From positions 248,001 to 312,000 of the forward strand of contig CATQIH010000013.1 in NCBI GenBank assembly GCA_958296015.1: DNA of 64,000 nt. Direction: 5' to 3'. The stretch comes from Cyclobacteriaceae bacterium. GTDB lineage: Bacteria > Bacteroidota > Bacteroidia > Cytophagales > Cyclobacteriaceae. The translations under genes and the position numbers were made by a program. This document shows, in pieces, positions 50,650 through 59,819 of this stretch. How positions within the stretch are numbered: position 1 is the stretch's first letter; every line of letters begins with the position of its first letter. Under the pieces are notes generated by a model, which searched no databases, was not told where the DNA came from, and was given only the letters and a program-made list of their open reading frames with translations.

Positions 50650-52128
50650 ATGAAAAAAACAGGGCTTTTGATAAGCTTTACTATCATTTCTATTACCATC
50701 GGGCTGGCACAACCTGAAAAAATACCCATTGCCATACAAAAGAATGATATCGAAACACACGTGCGGTTTCTGGCCTCAGATGAGCTGAGAGGTAGAGACA
50801 CCGGTTCGCCGGAACTAGAAATAGCCGCCCGCTACATTGCCGAAGTATTTCGAAGTAGCGGATTGAAGCCGGCGGCTGGTGCAGCAGGGTTTTTTCAGCC
50901 GGTATCTTTAGTTTCTGAAAAACCACCTGCCAGCGCATCTTTCTTTGTGATGGATGAAAAGCTTGAGATAGGCAAAGACCTGCTGGTTCTTTCCGGTGAT
51001 AGTGTGCTCATAGAGGCTCCTATTGTGTATGCCAACTATGCCCAGCCGGAAGACCTGGAAGCTCTGGATGTCAAAGGAAAGATTGTAGTAGCCAAAGCCG
51101 GTACGCCCGGCATCACCAATCCTCAGAGTTATTTCTTTTCCAGCAAAGACAAAGTCGCTCATGTGGCAGCAAAAGGCGGGCTGGCACTGGTAGAGCTTTA
51201 CCATTCCAGTCAGATGCCCTGGTCGCTGCTGGTCAGGTACCTGAACACGGAGCAACTGGTGCTGAGCGAAGCAGCAGAGGGTAAAGCAAAACTGCCTCTG
51301 ATATGGGTCAACAATGACAAGGGCAAATGGTTGGCTATTCTGAAAGACCAGGATGGAGAAAATGCCACCTTGCAGATTGCTGAAAAAGAAAGAAAAACGA
51401 TACCTGCCAAAAATGTGGTAGCGATGGTGGAAGGCACCAGCCGAAAGCTGAAAAATGAGTTTGTCATTCTTTCTGCACATTACGATCATGTGGGCGTAGG
51501 CAGTAGCAGCGATTCTCAGGATACCATCTATAATGGTGCCAGAGACAATGCCGTAGGCACAGCGGCTTTGCTGGAAGCTGCCAGGTATTTTGGCAAAAAC
51601 CCTCCCAAACGCTCTGTGCTCTTTCTGGCTGTTACCGCCGAAGAAAAAGGAATGCTGGGTAGTAGATGGTATGCCGACCATCCGCTGATTCCCCTAGACC
51701 AGATGGTGTTTAACCTCAATACTGATGGCGCAGGCTACAATGATACCACCAAGGTGACTGTCATTGGCCTGGAGCGCACTACGGCAGAGCCAAGTCTATT
51801 AGCTGCCAGTCAGGAGGCAGGGCTGGCTATTATTCCCGACCCGGAGCCGGAACAGAATCTGTATGACCGGTCTGATAATGCCAGTTTTGCCGCTAAAGGC
51901 ATCCCTGCCGTAGATTTTGCACCGGGTTTTACGGCCTTCGACCAGGATATTATGAAATACTATCATCAGGCTGCCGACGAAGCAGAAACGCTGAATTTTG
52001 ATTATATAGAACGCTTTGTAGAAGCCTACATCATGGCGGCACAGAAAGTAGCCAATATGCCCAACCGGCCATTCTGGAAGCCCGGAGACAAATACGAACG
52101 GGAAGGAAAGGAGCTATATGGACAATAA
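50650..52128 (+). CDS. M28 family metallopeptidase
   Basis: 492 residues with a signal peptide ending GLAQ. A PA domain (about 100-230) is inserted before the catalytic M28 domain: 'FVILSAHYDHVG' (zinc His/Asp), 'GARDNAVGTAALLEAAR' (bridging Asp), 'TAEEKGMLGSRWYADHP' (catalytic and zinc Glu), 'NLNTDGAG' (Asp) and 'KYYHQAADEAE' (His). It is a di-zinc aminopeptidase, probably periplasmic or secreted. TATGTTTG at 50623-50630 is a possible -7 box. Confidence 0.9.
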   Translation: MKKTGLLISFTIISITIGLAQPEKIPIAIQKNDIETHVRFLASDELRGRDTGSPELEIAARYIAEVFRSSGLKPAAGAAGFFQPVSLVSEKPPASASFFVMDEKLEIGKDLLVLSGDSVLIEAPIVYANYAQPEDLEALDVKGKIVVAKAGTPGITNPQSYFFSSKDKVAHVAAKGGLALVELYHSSQMPWSLLVRYLNTEQLVLSEAAEGKAKLPLIWVNNDKGKWLAILKDQDGENATLQIAEKERKTIPAKNVVAMVEGTSRKLKNEFVILSAHYDHVGVGSSSDSQDTIYNGARDNAVGTAALLEAARYFGKNPPKRSVLFLAVTAEEKGMLGSRWYADHPLIPLDQMVFNLNTDGAGYNDTTKVTVIGLERTTAEPSLLAASQEAGLAIIPDPEPEQNLYDRSDNASFAAKGIPAVDFAPGFTAFDQDIMKYYHQAADEAETLNFDYIERFVEAYIMAAQKVANMPNRPFWKPGDKYEREGKELYGQ

Positions 52129-52198
52129 GCACAAGAACTTAGCTAATAGCTAAAGCTAATGCATATTAAGTGATACTTCAAATACACTGGCAGAGCAA

Positions 52199-52846
52199 TT
52201 GTTAGCACAGCCCCAAGCACCTTTGATCTTACAGCAAGTACAGGAAAGACTGGAGCAGGAGCGTAAGCGCAGGCAACAGTTCTACCTGGAAGTCACCGAA
52301 CAACAAAAGTCCGAATATATCAATGGTGAAGTCATGGTACATTCTCCCGTAAGAAAACGGGCACAACAAGGCTACAAGTATGCTGTTCAAGCTGGTTGAT
52401 ACTTATATGGACAAACATGACTTAGGCTTTGCAGGGATTGAGAAAATCATGATTTTGCTCACTCGGAACGACTATGATCGCAGCGGCGAACCGCCCGGAT
52501 ATTTGCTATTTCATGGCTGAAAAAGCAAGCCAATTTTCTGAAGATCAAGTGTTGTTTCCTGCCCCCGATCTGGTGGTAGAAGTGCTTTCGGAAAGCACCA
52601 AAAGCAACGATCGGGGCATCAAATTTAAGGATTACGAAGCACATGGTATTGTAGAATACTGGCTGGTTGACCCCCGAAAAGGAAATTATAGAGCAGTATT
52701 GGTTGCAGGATGGGCAATATGAACTCATGCTAAAGGCCGGGCAAGGCACCCTGAAAAGTTTTTCAATGATAGGATTTGAGATTCCTATACGGGCTATCTT
52801 TGATAAGCAGGAGAATGTAACTACTTTGCAGCAGATCATTGGCTAG
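52199..52846 (+). pseudogene. Uma2 family endonuclease, multiply frame-shifted
   Basis: The pieces read in order across frames: 'FYLEVTEQQKSEYINGEVMVHSPV' (first frame, to TGA 52397-52399), 'SMLFKLVDTYMDKHDLGFAGIEKIM' (second), 'PDICYFMAEKASQFSED' with 'DLVVEVLSESTKSNDRGIKFKDYEAHG' (third), and 'MIGFEIPIRAIFDKQENVTTLQQIIG' (fourth). Together they form one Uma2 (DUF820) protein with a PD-(D/E)xK fold. At least three indels disable it. It fills the gap between the M28 and beta-lactamase genes. Confidence 0.82.
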
Positions 52847-52857
52847 GCATAGCCAAC

Positions 52858-53754
52858 TTAATCTCTCATCACATAGTCGTAGATCATCTTAGAGACAGTA
52901 GCCAGCGTCTTGATGCCTGCTTTTTCGTCTTTCAGGTTTTTAGAAAGCAACACCAGTACATACTTGCGGCCATCGGGCAGAAACACAATGGCAGCATCAT
53001 GATGCACACCGGTGATCCACCCGGTCTTGTGGGCTACTTTCACATCGCCTGGCAACTGAGCAGGAATGATATCATTGAATTGCTGGTCTAGCAAAATAGC
53101 CGTCATGGCCTGGCTGGCTTCTTTACTGACTGCCTGGCCGTTGGCAATAGCCTCCATAAGCAGCGTCTGGTCATAGGCTGTGGTGGTATTGTTCAGCCCC
53201 TGCCGGTAGGCTTTGATGTCTTCCACGCCCCGCAGCACCTGCATATCGTTGGCACCCAATGCCCGCATACTTTGGGTAACCTGATCGGCTCCCACCAGTT
53301 CAATCATTATGTTAGTAGCCAGGTTGCTGCTGGCAATAATCATGTCGTAGGTTAAGTCGTAGATGCTTTGTTTATGCCCTACACTGTCATACAGCTCGCG
53401 GAAAGAATCATCTTCCGGATTGAGGGCATACCGGCTGCTGTCTACAATACTTTTGAACTCATTTTTCACTGTTAATGAATCTGTGAGGTTAAATTTTCCG
53501 GCAGCGGCCTGTTGGTACACCTCTATCAGCACCGGTGTTTTCATGGTGCTGGCTGCATGGAAGTCTTCGCGGGCATTGATCAGCAATTCTTCTTGTGGCT
53601 GATCCAGTTCTTTGAAAGCCACGGCAAAATCACCGGCTGTTTTACCTAGTTCCTGTTCTATATCCTGCTGAAGCTCGGGTATATTTGTAGGCTTTTGTTG
53701 CGTACAGGCAAAAGCGAAGCACACAAGGCATAGCAGTGGTAGTATGCTGTTCAT
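52858..53754 (-). CDS. Class A beta-lactamase-like serine hydrolase, lipoprotein
   Basis: 298 residues. The signal peptide ends in FAC (Cys17), a lipobox, so the enzyme is anchored. The class A motifs are complete: S69-T-M-K72, S142-S-N144 (usually SDN), Glu178 in 'RGVEDIKAYRQGLNN', and K243-T-G245. The residue in the second position of SDN is Ser. It may hydrolyse beta-lactams or be a related serine hydrolase; substrate range cannot be read from sequence. The gene stands alone on the minus strand. Confidence 0.85.
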   Translation of the reverse strand: MNSILPLLCLVCFAFACTQQKPTNIPELQQDIEQELGKTAGDFAVAFKELDQPQEELLINAREDFHAASTMKTPVLIEVYQQAAAGKFNLTDSLTVKNEFKSIVDSSRYALNPEDDSFRELYDSVGHKQSIYDLTYDMIIASSNLATNIMIELVGADQVTQSMRALGANDMQVLRGVEDIKAYRQGLNNTTTAYDQTLLMEAIANGQAVSKEASQAMTAILLDQQFNDIIPAQLPGDVKVAHKTGWITGVHHDAAIVFLPDGRKYVLVLLSKNLKDEKAGIKTLATVSKMIYDYVMRD

Positions 53755-53971
53755 ATGGATACAGTTTTTGCACGCAATATGCCGGATTTTTACAAATAAT
53801 GCAATCTATAAACCATTGCCAGGGGCAATACCTTTTCTGCGAACAGCATGGCACTGATATGTCTTTTTGGATCAAAAACAATCAAATTTTTATACCAAAT
53901 AACCAAACCAAATGATGTTACAACAGTTATATAGGTAAATCATTTTTAGTCAAACTTAAACATTTTTTATC

Positions 53972-54487
53972 ATGGGACTATTTTCATCAAACGAAAAGCT
54001 TCCTACTTTGGAAGACTTATTGCATCATGAATTAAAAGATTTATATAGTGCAGAGACGCAATTGATAGAAGCACTACCTAAAATGGCGAAAGCTGCTTCT
54101 GATGAATCTTTGAGAACAGCCTTCACCTCACACCTGGAAGAAACCCACGGACAAAAAGAGCGGCTCAGCGAAATTGCCCGGGTGCTGGATATTGATATTA
54201 CCGGCCACACATGCGAAGCCATGAAAGGACTGGTAAAAGAAGGAGAAGAAATTATCAACTCTGAGGCCAATCCGGCAGTAAGGGATGCTGGTCTGATTGG
54301 TGCCGGCCAACGGGTAGAGCACTATGAGATGGCAGGCTATGGTACGGCTCATGCACTCGCCAACGAGCTAGGTTACCAGGAAGTAAGTAGGCTGCTGGAA
54401 GAGACCTTGCAGCAAGAGAAAGCTGCTGATACCAAACTCAATGATATCGCCATTAATCGCGTAAATCACAGAGCACATCAGGCTTAA
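53972..54487 (+). CDS. DUF892 ferritin-like protein (YciE/YciF type)
   Basis: 171 residues. Four-helix ferritin-like fold with 'LEDLLHHELKDLYSAETQLIEALPKMAKAA' at the start, 'LRTAFTSHLEETHGQKERLSEIARVL', and 'GLIGAGQRVEHYEMAGYGTAHALANELG'. Glu and His of a di-metal site are visible in helices 1-4. These proteins are induced by osmotic or general stress in other bacteria. It ends at a terminator. Confidence 0.88.
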   Translation: MGLFSSNEKLPTLEDLLHHELKDLYSAETQLIEALPKMAKAASDESLRTAFTSHLEETHGQKERLSEIARVLDIDITGHTCEAMKGLVKEGEEIINSEANPAVRDAGLIGAGQRVEHYEMAGYGTAHALANELGYQEVSRLLEETLQQEKAADTKLNDIAINRVNHRAHQA

Positions 54488-54533
54488 GCCAGTGCGCTCT
54501 AAGCAAAAAAAGCCTGATTTTAGTAGACATAAA

Positions 54534-54566
54534 GAAGCCTTATCTCAAAAAATGAGATGAGGCTTT
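54534..54566 (+). terminator. Terminator of the DUF892 gene
   Basis: AAGCCTTATCTCA / TGAGATGAGGCTT, 13-position stem with one T-G pair, then TTTATTTT; about 46 nt past the stop. Confidence 0.8.
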
Positions 54567-54654
54567 TTATTTTCGTTGATATAAGCTACCAACCTTTTGC
54601 TGGTTCTCATATAGTCCTTAACATTACCATCAATATCTAAAAAGACATTAGGTT

Positions 54655-55224
54655 ATGCTACAAGATGTCAATGCATATTACATACAACAGCTAAAACAGG
54701 GAGATCGTGAGGTGTTCGGTAAAGTTTATGAGCAATACCACAAACCTTTGTACTACCTGGCAATGCGTTATCTAAAAAAAGAAAGTCTGGCAGAAGATGC
54801 ATTGCAGGATGTGTTTTTGCAGTTGTGGCACTATAGAGCACAACTTCGGGATGACTTGCCGCTTAAAGGTTTTTTGTTTACCAGTATGAAACACCATTTG
54901 CTGAATGCTGTCAGAAAGCACAAAAATGAAATACTCAAACATACTATTTATATGCAGCATCAAGAGATAGGGGTGAATGATACAGAAAACGCTGTTAACT
55001 ATCAACTAAGCCAGCAACTCATACAACAAGGCTTCAATACTTTGCCTGCCAAAAAGAAAGAAATATTGGCCCTTAGCTTCTACGAAGGTTTGTCAAACCA
55101 AGAGATTGCCCATAAACTTCATTTGTCTGAACATACCGTAAGATCGCAATTGTCGCAGTCAAACAAGCTCCTTCGTGCTTTTCTTGAGAAAGTTATTTAC
55201 CTGATGGTGGTCTTCTTTTTTTAA
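54655..55224 (+). CDS. ECF sigma factor, FecI-like
   Basis: 189 residues: region 2 (about 20-90) with 'LYYLAMRYLKKESLAEDALQDVFLQLW' and region 4 (about 130-180) with 'TLPAKKKEILALSFYEGLSNQEIAHKLHLSEHTVRSQLSQS'. It heads the locus sigma - FecR anti-sigma - SusC - SusD, so it is probably activated by binding of a nutrient to the receptor. Spacing to the FecR start is 78 nt. Confidence 0.92.
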   Translation: MLQDVNAYYIQQLKQGDREVFGKVYEQYHKPLYYLAMRYLKKESLAEDALQDVFLQLWHYRAQLRDDLPLKGFLFTSMKHHLLNAVRKHKNEILKHTIYMQHQEIGVNDTENAVNYQLSQQLIQQGFNTLPAKKKEILALSFYEGLSNQEIAHKLHLSEHTVRSQLSQSNKLLRAFLEKVIYLMVVFFF

Positions 55225-55302
55225 AAAAGCCAAGTTTTTTTCTCTTCTCTATAATCGATCGCTCCCTTTGCGGTGTATTTACTTACAATAGCAGATACAT
55301 CA

Positions 55303-56313
55303 ATGAGTGACTACCTAAAAGATCTTATCCACAAATACATAGAAAACGCCTGTTCTACGGAAGAAACAAGCATTTTACTGGAATATCTGGCAACGCCGGA
55401 AGGCCAGGCGTGTCTGGCAGCTATGATCGACCAAGATGTTGCACATGCTCACCGTTTGTCGCAAGATATGGATTTACTTAATGTAAATCAGCAAGTGTGG
55501 CGGGATGTTCAGCAGCAGACGTGGCGCAATAATAAAAGTACGATGATAAAACTGCGGCAATGGTATTGGGTAGCTGCTTCTGTTGCAGGTTTACTGCTAA
55601 TGGGTGCTTACTGGTTTTTTTATGTGGCTGCGCCCACTGTTTATCAAACAGCTTACGGAGAAACCAAAGCGATCATGCTAAGCGACAGCACTGAAATCAC
55701 CCTTAATGCCAACTCTACGCTTACCTGTCAGTCTGACTATGACACACACAGGGAGGTATGGTTGAAAGGAGAAGCTTTTTTTGAAGTCAGACATATTGAA
55801 AAGAATGTGAAAGGCTCACCAGAAAAGGAAGCCATCAAGTTTGTGGTACACGCCAATGATCTGGCCGTGGAAGTGATGGGCACTTCTTTCAATGTAAACA
55901 ATAGGAATAAGAAAACACAGGTAGTGCTTAATACTGGAAAAGTCCGGTTGAAAGCTGCCAGCCCTGATCATCAGCAACAAAAGCTGCTGAGCATGCAGCC
56001 TGGAGATATGGTAGAGGTCTTTGAAGATAATATAGAAATCAAAAAGAAAGTAGTAGACCCGATGGTGTACTCTTCCTGGAAAGATAATAAGATGGTATGC
56101 AACGAAACCCCACTGGCAAAAGTAGCCCATGTGATTCGTGATACTTATGGCAAGCAATTAATGTTTGCTAATCCTGCACTGTCTGAAAAAGAGATTACCG
56201 GGACATTGCCCACCAACAATCTGAACCTGTTGCTGGATGTACTGGCCGAATCGTTGCAACTGGATATCCAACAGCAAGCAGATACTATTTTGATCAAAGA
56301 GATAAAAGACTAA
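55303..56313 (+). CDS. FecR-family anti-sigma factor
   Basis: From ATG 55303 (MSDYLKDLIHKYIENA), 336 residues. A cytoplasmic N-terminal part binds sigma, one membrane helix lies at about 88-108, then the periplasmic FecR domain ('AYGETKAIMLSDSTEITLNANSTLTC', 'EVWLKGEAFFEV', 'VEVMGTSFNVNN') and a C-terminal DUF4974 segment ('LAKVAHVIRDTYGKQLMF'). It relays receptor status to the sigma factor. An in-frame extension to 55273 is unlikely. Confidence 0.92.
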   Translation: MSDYLKDLIHKYIENACSTEETSILLEYLATPEGQACLAAMIDQDVAHAHRLSQDMDLLNVNQQVWRDVQQQTWRNNKSTMIKLRQWYWVAASVAGLLLMGAYWFFYVAAPTVYQTAYGETKAIMLSDSTEITLNANSTLTCQSDYDTHREVWLKGEAFFEVRHIEKNVKGSPEKEAIKFVVHANDLAVEVMGTSFNVNNRNKKTQVVLNTGKVRLKAASPDHQQQKLLSMQPGDMVEVFEDNIEIKKKVVDPMVYSSWKDNKMVCNETPLAKVAHVIRDTYGKQLMFANPALSEKEITGTLPTNNLNLLLDVLAESLQLDIQQQADTILIKEIKD

Positions 56314-56347
56314 CAGTAATATATTTTTTTCAACTAACAGCAAAATT

Positions 56348-59300
56348 ATGTACCACAATCTACACAAACTTAGCAGATGTCTGCTATGGATAGCCCTGAG
56401 CAGTATGGGCTACACCCTGCAAGCGCAGCAACTGGCTTCCAGCTATCCACTGCCAGATCATACGGGAATAGCTGCTACCCGGAAAAATGCGGAAACGAAA
56501 ACATTAAAGTCCGTATTAGTTGAACTGGAAACACAGTACGAGGTAAGTATTGTTTTTGACAGCCAAGAAATTGGCGACCAGCTAGTGAAAGCCATTGCAA
56601 AGGATAAAGAAGGTATCGATCATTCGCTCAAGGCACTATTGAAGCCCCTTGGGTTGTCTTACAAAAAGATGGCTCCAGACGTATATGTGATCCAGCGAAC
56701 GGAAAATAGGCTGGATAAAATCAGGCCGTCGGCTACACAAACCGGGCAGTCAAGTAGCGCGCATCGGTTCGGTATACTTAGCAAAATCGCCTCTGCGCCT
56801 GTTTCCGTACTCAAAGCATATGAGAAAGATATCAGCGGCACTGTGGTAGATGGTGATGCCAATACACCGCTGCCAGGTGTAAACATATTGGTGAAGGGCA
56901 CCAGTACAGGAACCGTCACCGATATTGATGGGAAATATCGCCTGTCTGTTCCTGATACTGCTTCAACGCTTGTGTTTTCTTCTATCGGTTACGTTACGCA
57001 GGAAATAAATATAGGAGAAAGCAGTACCATCGATGTAACCCTATCAACAGACATTCAGTCACTCAGCGAAGTAGTAGTAGTAGGATACGGCACACAGAAA
57101 AAGTCAGACCTGACGGGTTCAGTGGGTACGGTAAGCTCTGAAGAACTACTCAAAGCACCGGTCAGTAATCCGCTACAAGGCTTAAAGGGAAAGGTAGCCG
57201 GTGTCAATGTATTCTTAAACTCCGGTGCTCCTACCAGCAGCCCGCGGGTGATCATCAGGGGAGTTGGTACCGTAAACTCTTCTTCGGGTCCTTTGTATGT
57301 GGTAGATGGCGTAGTGATGGAAGATATTGAGTTTCTGAATCCTAACGATATCCAGAGCATGGAAGTACTCAAAGATGCTTCGGCCACTGCTATCTACGGA
57401 GCACGAGGTGCCAATGGCGTTATCTTGATTACGACCAGAAGAGGAGCCGATACAGAAGGTGTCACTATAGGCTATGAAGGCTATGTGAGCGTAGGCGTTT
57501 TGCCCAGAGAGATGGACGTGCTCAATGCCAAAGAATGGTTACAGGTGGTACAAACCGGATTTGCCAACGTGCCTAAGTACGATCCTAACAAAGAAGCTCC
57601 TGCTTTTACTGCGAATGATCCTCGTCTGTTTGATGCCAATGGCAACCCATTGTATGATACCGACTGGCAAAAAGAGTCTACCCGTACTGCTCTGTCGCAT
57701 AACCACCAGCTATCTATACAGCAAAAGGGAAAAAACTCGTCGCTGGGTACCTTCCTGAATTACTCCAACATAGAAGGTATTATGCTCAATAGTTGGCTGG
57801 AAAGATTCAGCGGCAAGATAGCGTATGATGCTAACCCTACAAAATGGCTGTCGCTCGGCGTAAACCTGTTGACCAACTATACCAAAGAAAACGAGGTGGA
57901 AGAAGGTGGCGGCGGACAGGTTCCACGGCGTACCATGATTGAGATGCCTCCTATATTCCCGGTAAAATTTCCGGATGGCACTTGGGTCAACAGCAGCATG
58001 ATTTCAGACCCTTACAACCTGGAGGCCATGGCCAACCCGGTGCATGTGCTGGAAACCCAGGATAGACTTAGGAAGCGGACCCAACTATTTGGTAATACGT
58101 ATCTCACTTTCCATATTCTCGAAGGGCTGGATTTGAGAACGCAGTTTGGTTTTGATAAACGCGATAACCTTTACCAGGATTATAGTCCTAATGACCTGAC
58201 CAATATCTCTGCTCCACTAGGTAATGCCTTTCAGCGAAACCAGAGTATCAACTACTGGCAGGAAGAAACTTACCTGAATTATAATAAGGAAATTGGCGAT
58301 CATAGCATCAGTGGTGTGCTGGGGCTAAGCTGGCAGGAACGTACAGAAGAAAATCTCCAGGTATCAGCTCAGGGTTTTGCCGACAATATTTTCAGGTTCA
58401 ACAGCCTTCAGGCTGGTAGCCAGCCAGGCGCACCAGAATCATTCTACGATCAGTGGACGTTGAACTCTTATTTCTTGAGAGGCAGCTATACTTATCAGAA
58501 CAAATACCTGCTAACGCTGACCGGAAGGCTGGATGGCTCTTCACGCTTTGGTGCCAACAACAAGTTTGGGTTTTTCCCTTCTGTAGGAGCGGGATGGGTA
58601 GTCAGCAACGAGTCTTTCTGGGATAATATAAACCTGGTTGATGAATTTAAGATACGGTCCAGCTATGGCGTAACCGGAAATACAGAAATTCCTACCTATC
58701 AGTCATTGGCTACGGTGTCTTCCGAAACCACTCTGCTCAATGGCGGAAGAACCACACAATCGTATGTCAACCGGTTGCCAAACCCTAACTTAAAGTGGGA
58801 AAAAACGCAGCAGTTTGATGTAGGATTCAATTTGGGTATGCTGCAATCAAGGGTGAGGCTCGAGTTTGATTACTATTATAAGCTAACCACTGATCTGCTG
58901 CTGGATAGGCCAGTGCCAAACACCACTGGTTTTGGTGCAGTAAGGGACAACATTGGGTCAGTGGCTAACCGTGGTATAGAGGTATTACTCAACACGGTAA
59001 ACGTAGAAACCAGGGATTTTAGCTGGCAGTCTTCTCTGAACTTCAACTACAACAAAAATAAGATTGTAGCTTTAGGAGAAAACAACGAAGACATCTTTCC
59101 CGGCCCCAATTGGGTTTCTGGTAGCCAGACCATTTTGCGGGTAGGAGAGCCACTTAGCTCTTTCTGGGGCTACGAACGCCTGGGTACCTGGGGAACTGAT
59201 GAAGCTGCCGCAGCGGCTGAAGTAGGAGCCGTACCGGGTGAGGCCAAACGTTCTGATGAGCGGACTATTATTGGTAATGGATTGCCCAATTGGACGGGAG

Positions 59301-59797
59301 CGTTTATCAATAATGTACGATACAAAAACTTTGACTTTACCCTTGACCTGCAATTTGTGGCTGGCGTAAACATACTACAGCAGTTCTTCCACTCTACGCA
59401 AGATAGAACAGGTATTGCCAATGGCCTTGCCTCACAGTTGTATGATGCCTGGACTCCGGATAACCAAAATACGATGATACAGCAAATACGTAATGCGGCT
59501 TATTCAGGACAAAACAGCCAGGTAGATAGCCACTGGGCAACCAATGGCTCTTATCTGCGGGGCAATCTGATCTCTTTGGGGTATACATTCAACAATGAAC
59601 TTTTAGAGAGATGGAGCCTGAAGAATCTGCGGGTTTATGCCAATGTGCAAAATGCATTCTTAGTAAAAGCCAAAGATTTTAAAGGATACGATCCGGAAGG
59701 CACTTCCTGGTCTGGCGATCAATGGGGACAGAATATCTTCTTCTTCCAGTATCCAAGACCGAGAACATTTACATTGGGCGTAAACGTGAGCTTCTAA
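56348..59797 (+). CDS. SusC/RagA TonB-linked outer-membrane receptor
   Basis: 1149 residues. Signal peptide (to AQ, residue 27), an STN signalling domain (about 50-118, 'VLVELETQYEVSIVFDSQEI') that contacts FecR, a carboxypeptidase-like domain (about 165-240), the SusC signature 'EVVVVGYGTQKKSDLTGSVG', the plug ('GVNVFLNSGAPTSSPRVIIRGVGT'), and the barrel ending 'RTFTLGVNVSF'. The STN domain makes it a transducer for the sigma/anti-sigma pair upstream. Imports an unknown oligomer with SusD. Confidence 0.96.
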   Translation: MYHNLHKLSRCLLWIALSSMGYTLQAQQLASSYPLPDHTGIAATRKNAETKTLKSVLVELETQYEVSIVFDSQEIGDQLVKAIAKDKEGIDHSLKALLKPLGLSYKKMAPDVYVIQRTENRLDKIRPSATQTGQSSSAHRFGILSKIASAPVSVLKAYEKDISGTVVDGDANTPLPGVNILVKGTSTGTVTDIDGKYRLSVPDTASTLVFSSIGYVTQEINIGESSTIDVTLSTDIQSLSEVVVVGYGTQKKSDLTGSVGTVSSEELLKAPVSNPLQGLKGKVAGVNVFLNSGAPTSSPRVIIRGVGTVNSSSGPLYVVDGVVMEDIEFLNPNDIQSMEVLKDASATAIYGARGANGVILITTRRGADTEGVTIGYEGYVSVGVLPREMDVLNAKEWLQVVQTGFANVPKYDPNKEAPAFTANDPRLFDANGNPLYDTDWQKESTRTALSHNHQLSIQQKGKNSSLGTFLNYSNIEGIMLNSWLERFSGKIAYDANPTKWLSLGVNLLTNYTKENEVEEGGGGQVPRRTMIEMPPIFPVKFPDGTWVNSSMISDPYNLEAMANPVHVLETQDRLRKRTQLFGNTYLTFHILEGLDLRTQFGFDKRDNLYQDYSPNDLTNISAPLGNAFQRNQSINYWQEETYLNYNKEIGDHSISGVLGLSWQERTEENLQVSAQGFADNIFRFNSLQAGSQPGAPESFYDQWTLNSYFLRGSYTYQNKYLLTLTGRLDGSSRFGANNKFGFFPSVGAGWVVSNESFWDNINLVDEFKIRSSYGVTGNTEIPTYQSLATVSSETTLLNGGRTTQSYVNRLPNPNLKWEKTQQFDVGFNLGMLQSRVRLEFDYYYKLTTDLLLDRPVPNTTGFGAVRDNIGSVANRGIEVLLNTVNVETRDFSWQSSLNFNYNKNKIVALGENNEDIFPGPNWVSGSQTILRVGEPLSSFWGYERLGTWGTDEAAAAAEVGAVPGEAKRSDERTIIGNGLPNWTGAFINNVRYKNFDFTLDLQFVAGVNILQQFFHSTQDRTGIANGLASQLYDAWTPDNQNTMIQQIRNAAYSGQNSQVDSHWATNGSYLRGNLISLGYTFNNELLERWSLKNLRVYANVQNAFLVKAKDFKGYDPEGTSWSGDQWGQNIFFFQYPRPRTFTLGVNVSF

Positions 59798-59819
59798 CTC
59801 ATTTAACTAAGAAAAAATC

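Noticed and set aside
50908-51681. 257-codon frame opposite the M28 peptidase gene
   Set aside because: Antisense to a complete M28 gene with all metal ligands; no independent support.
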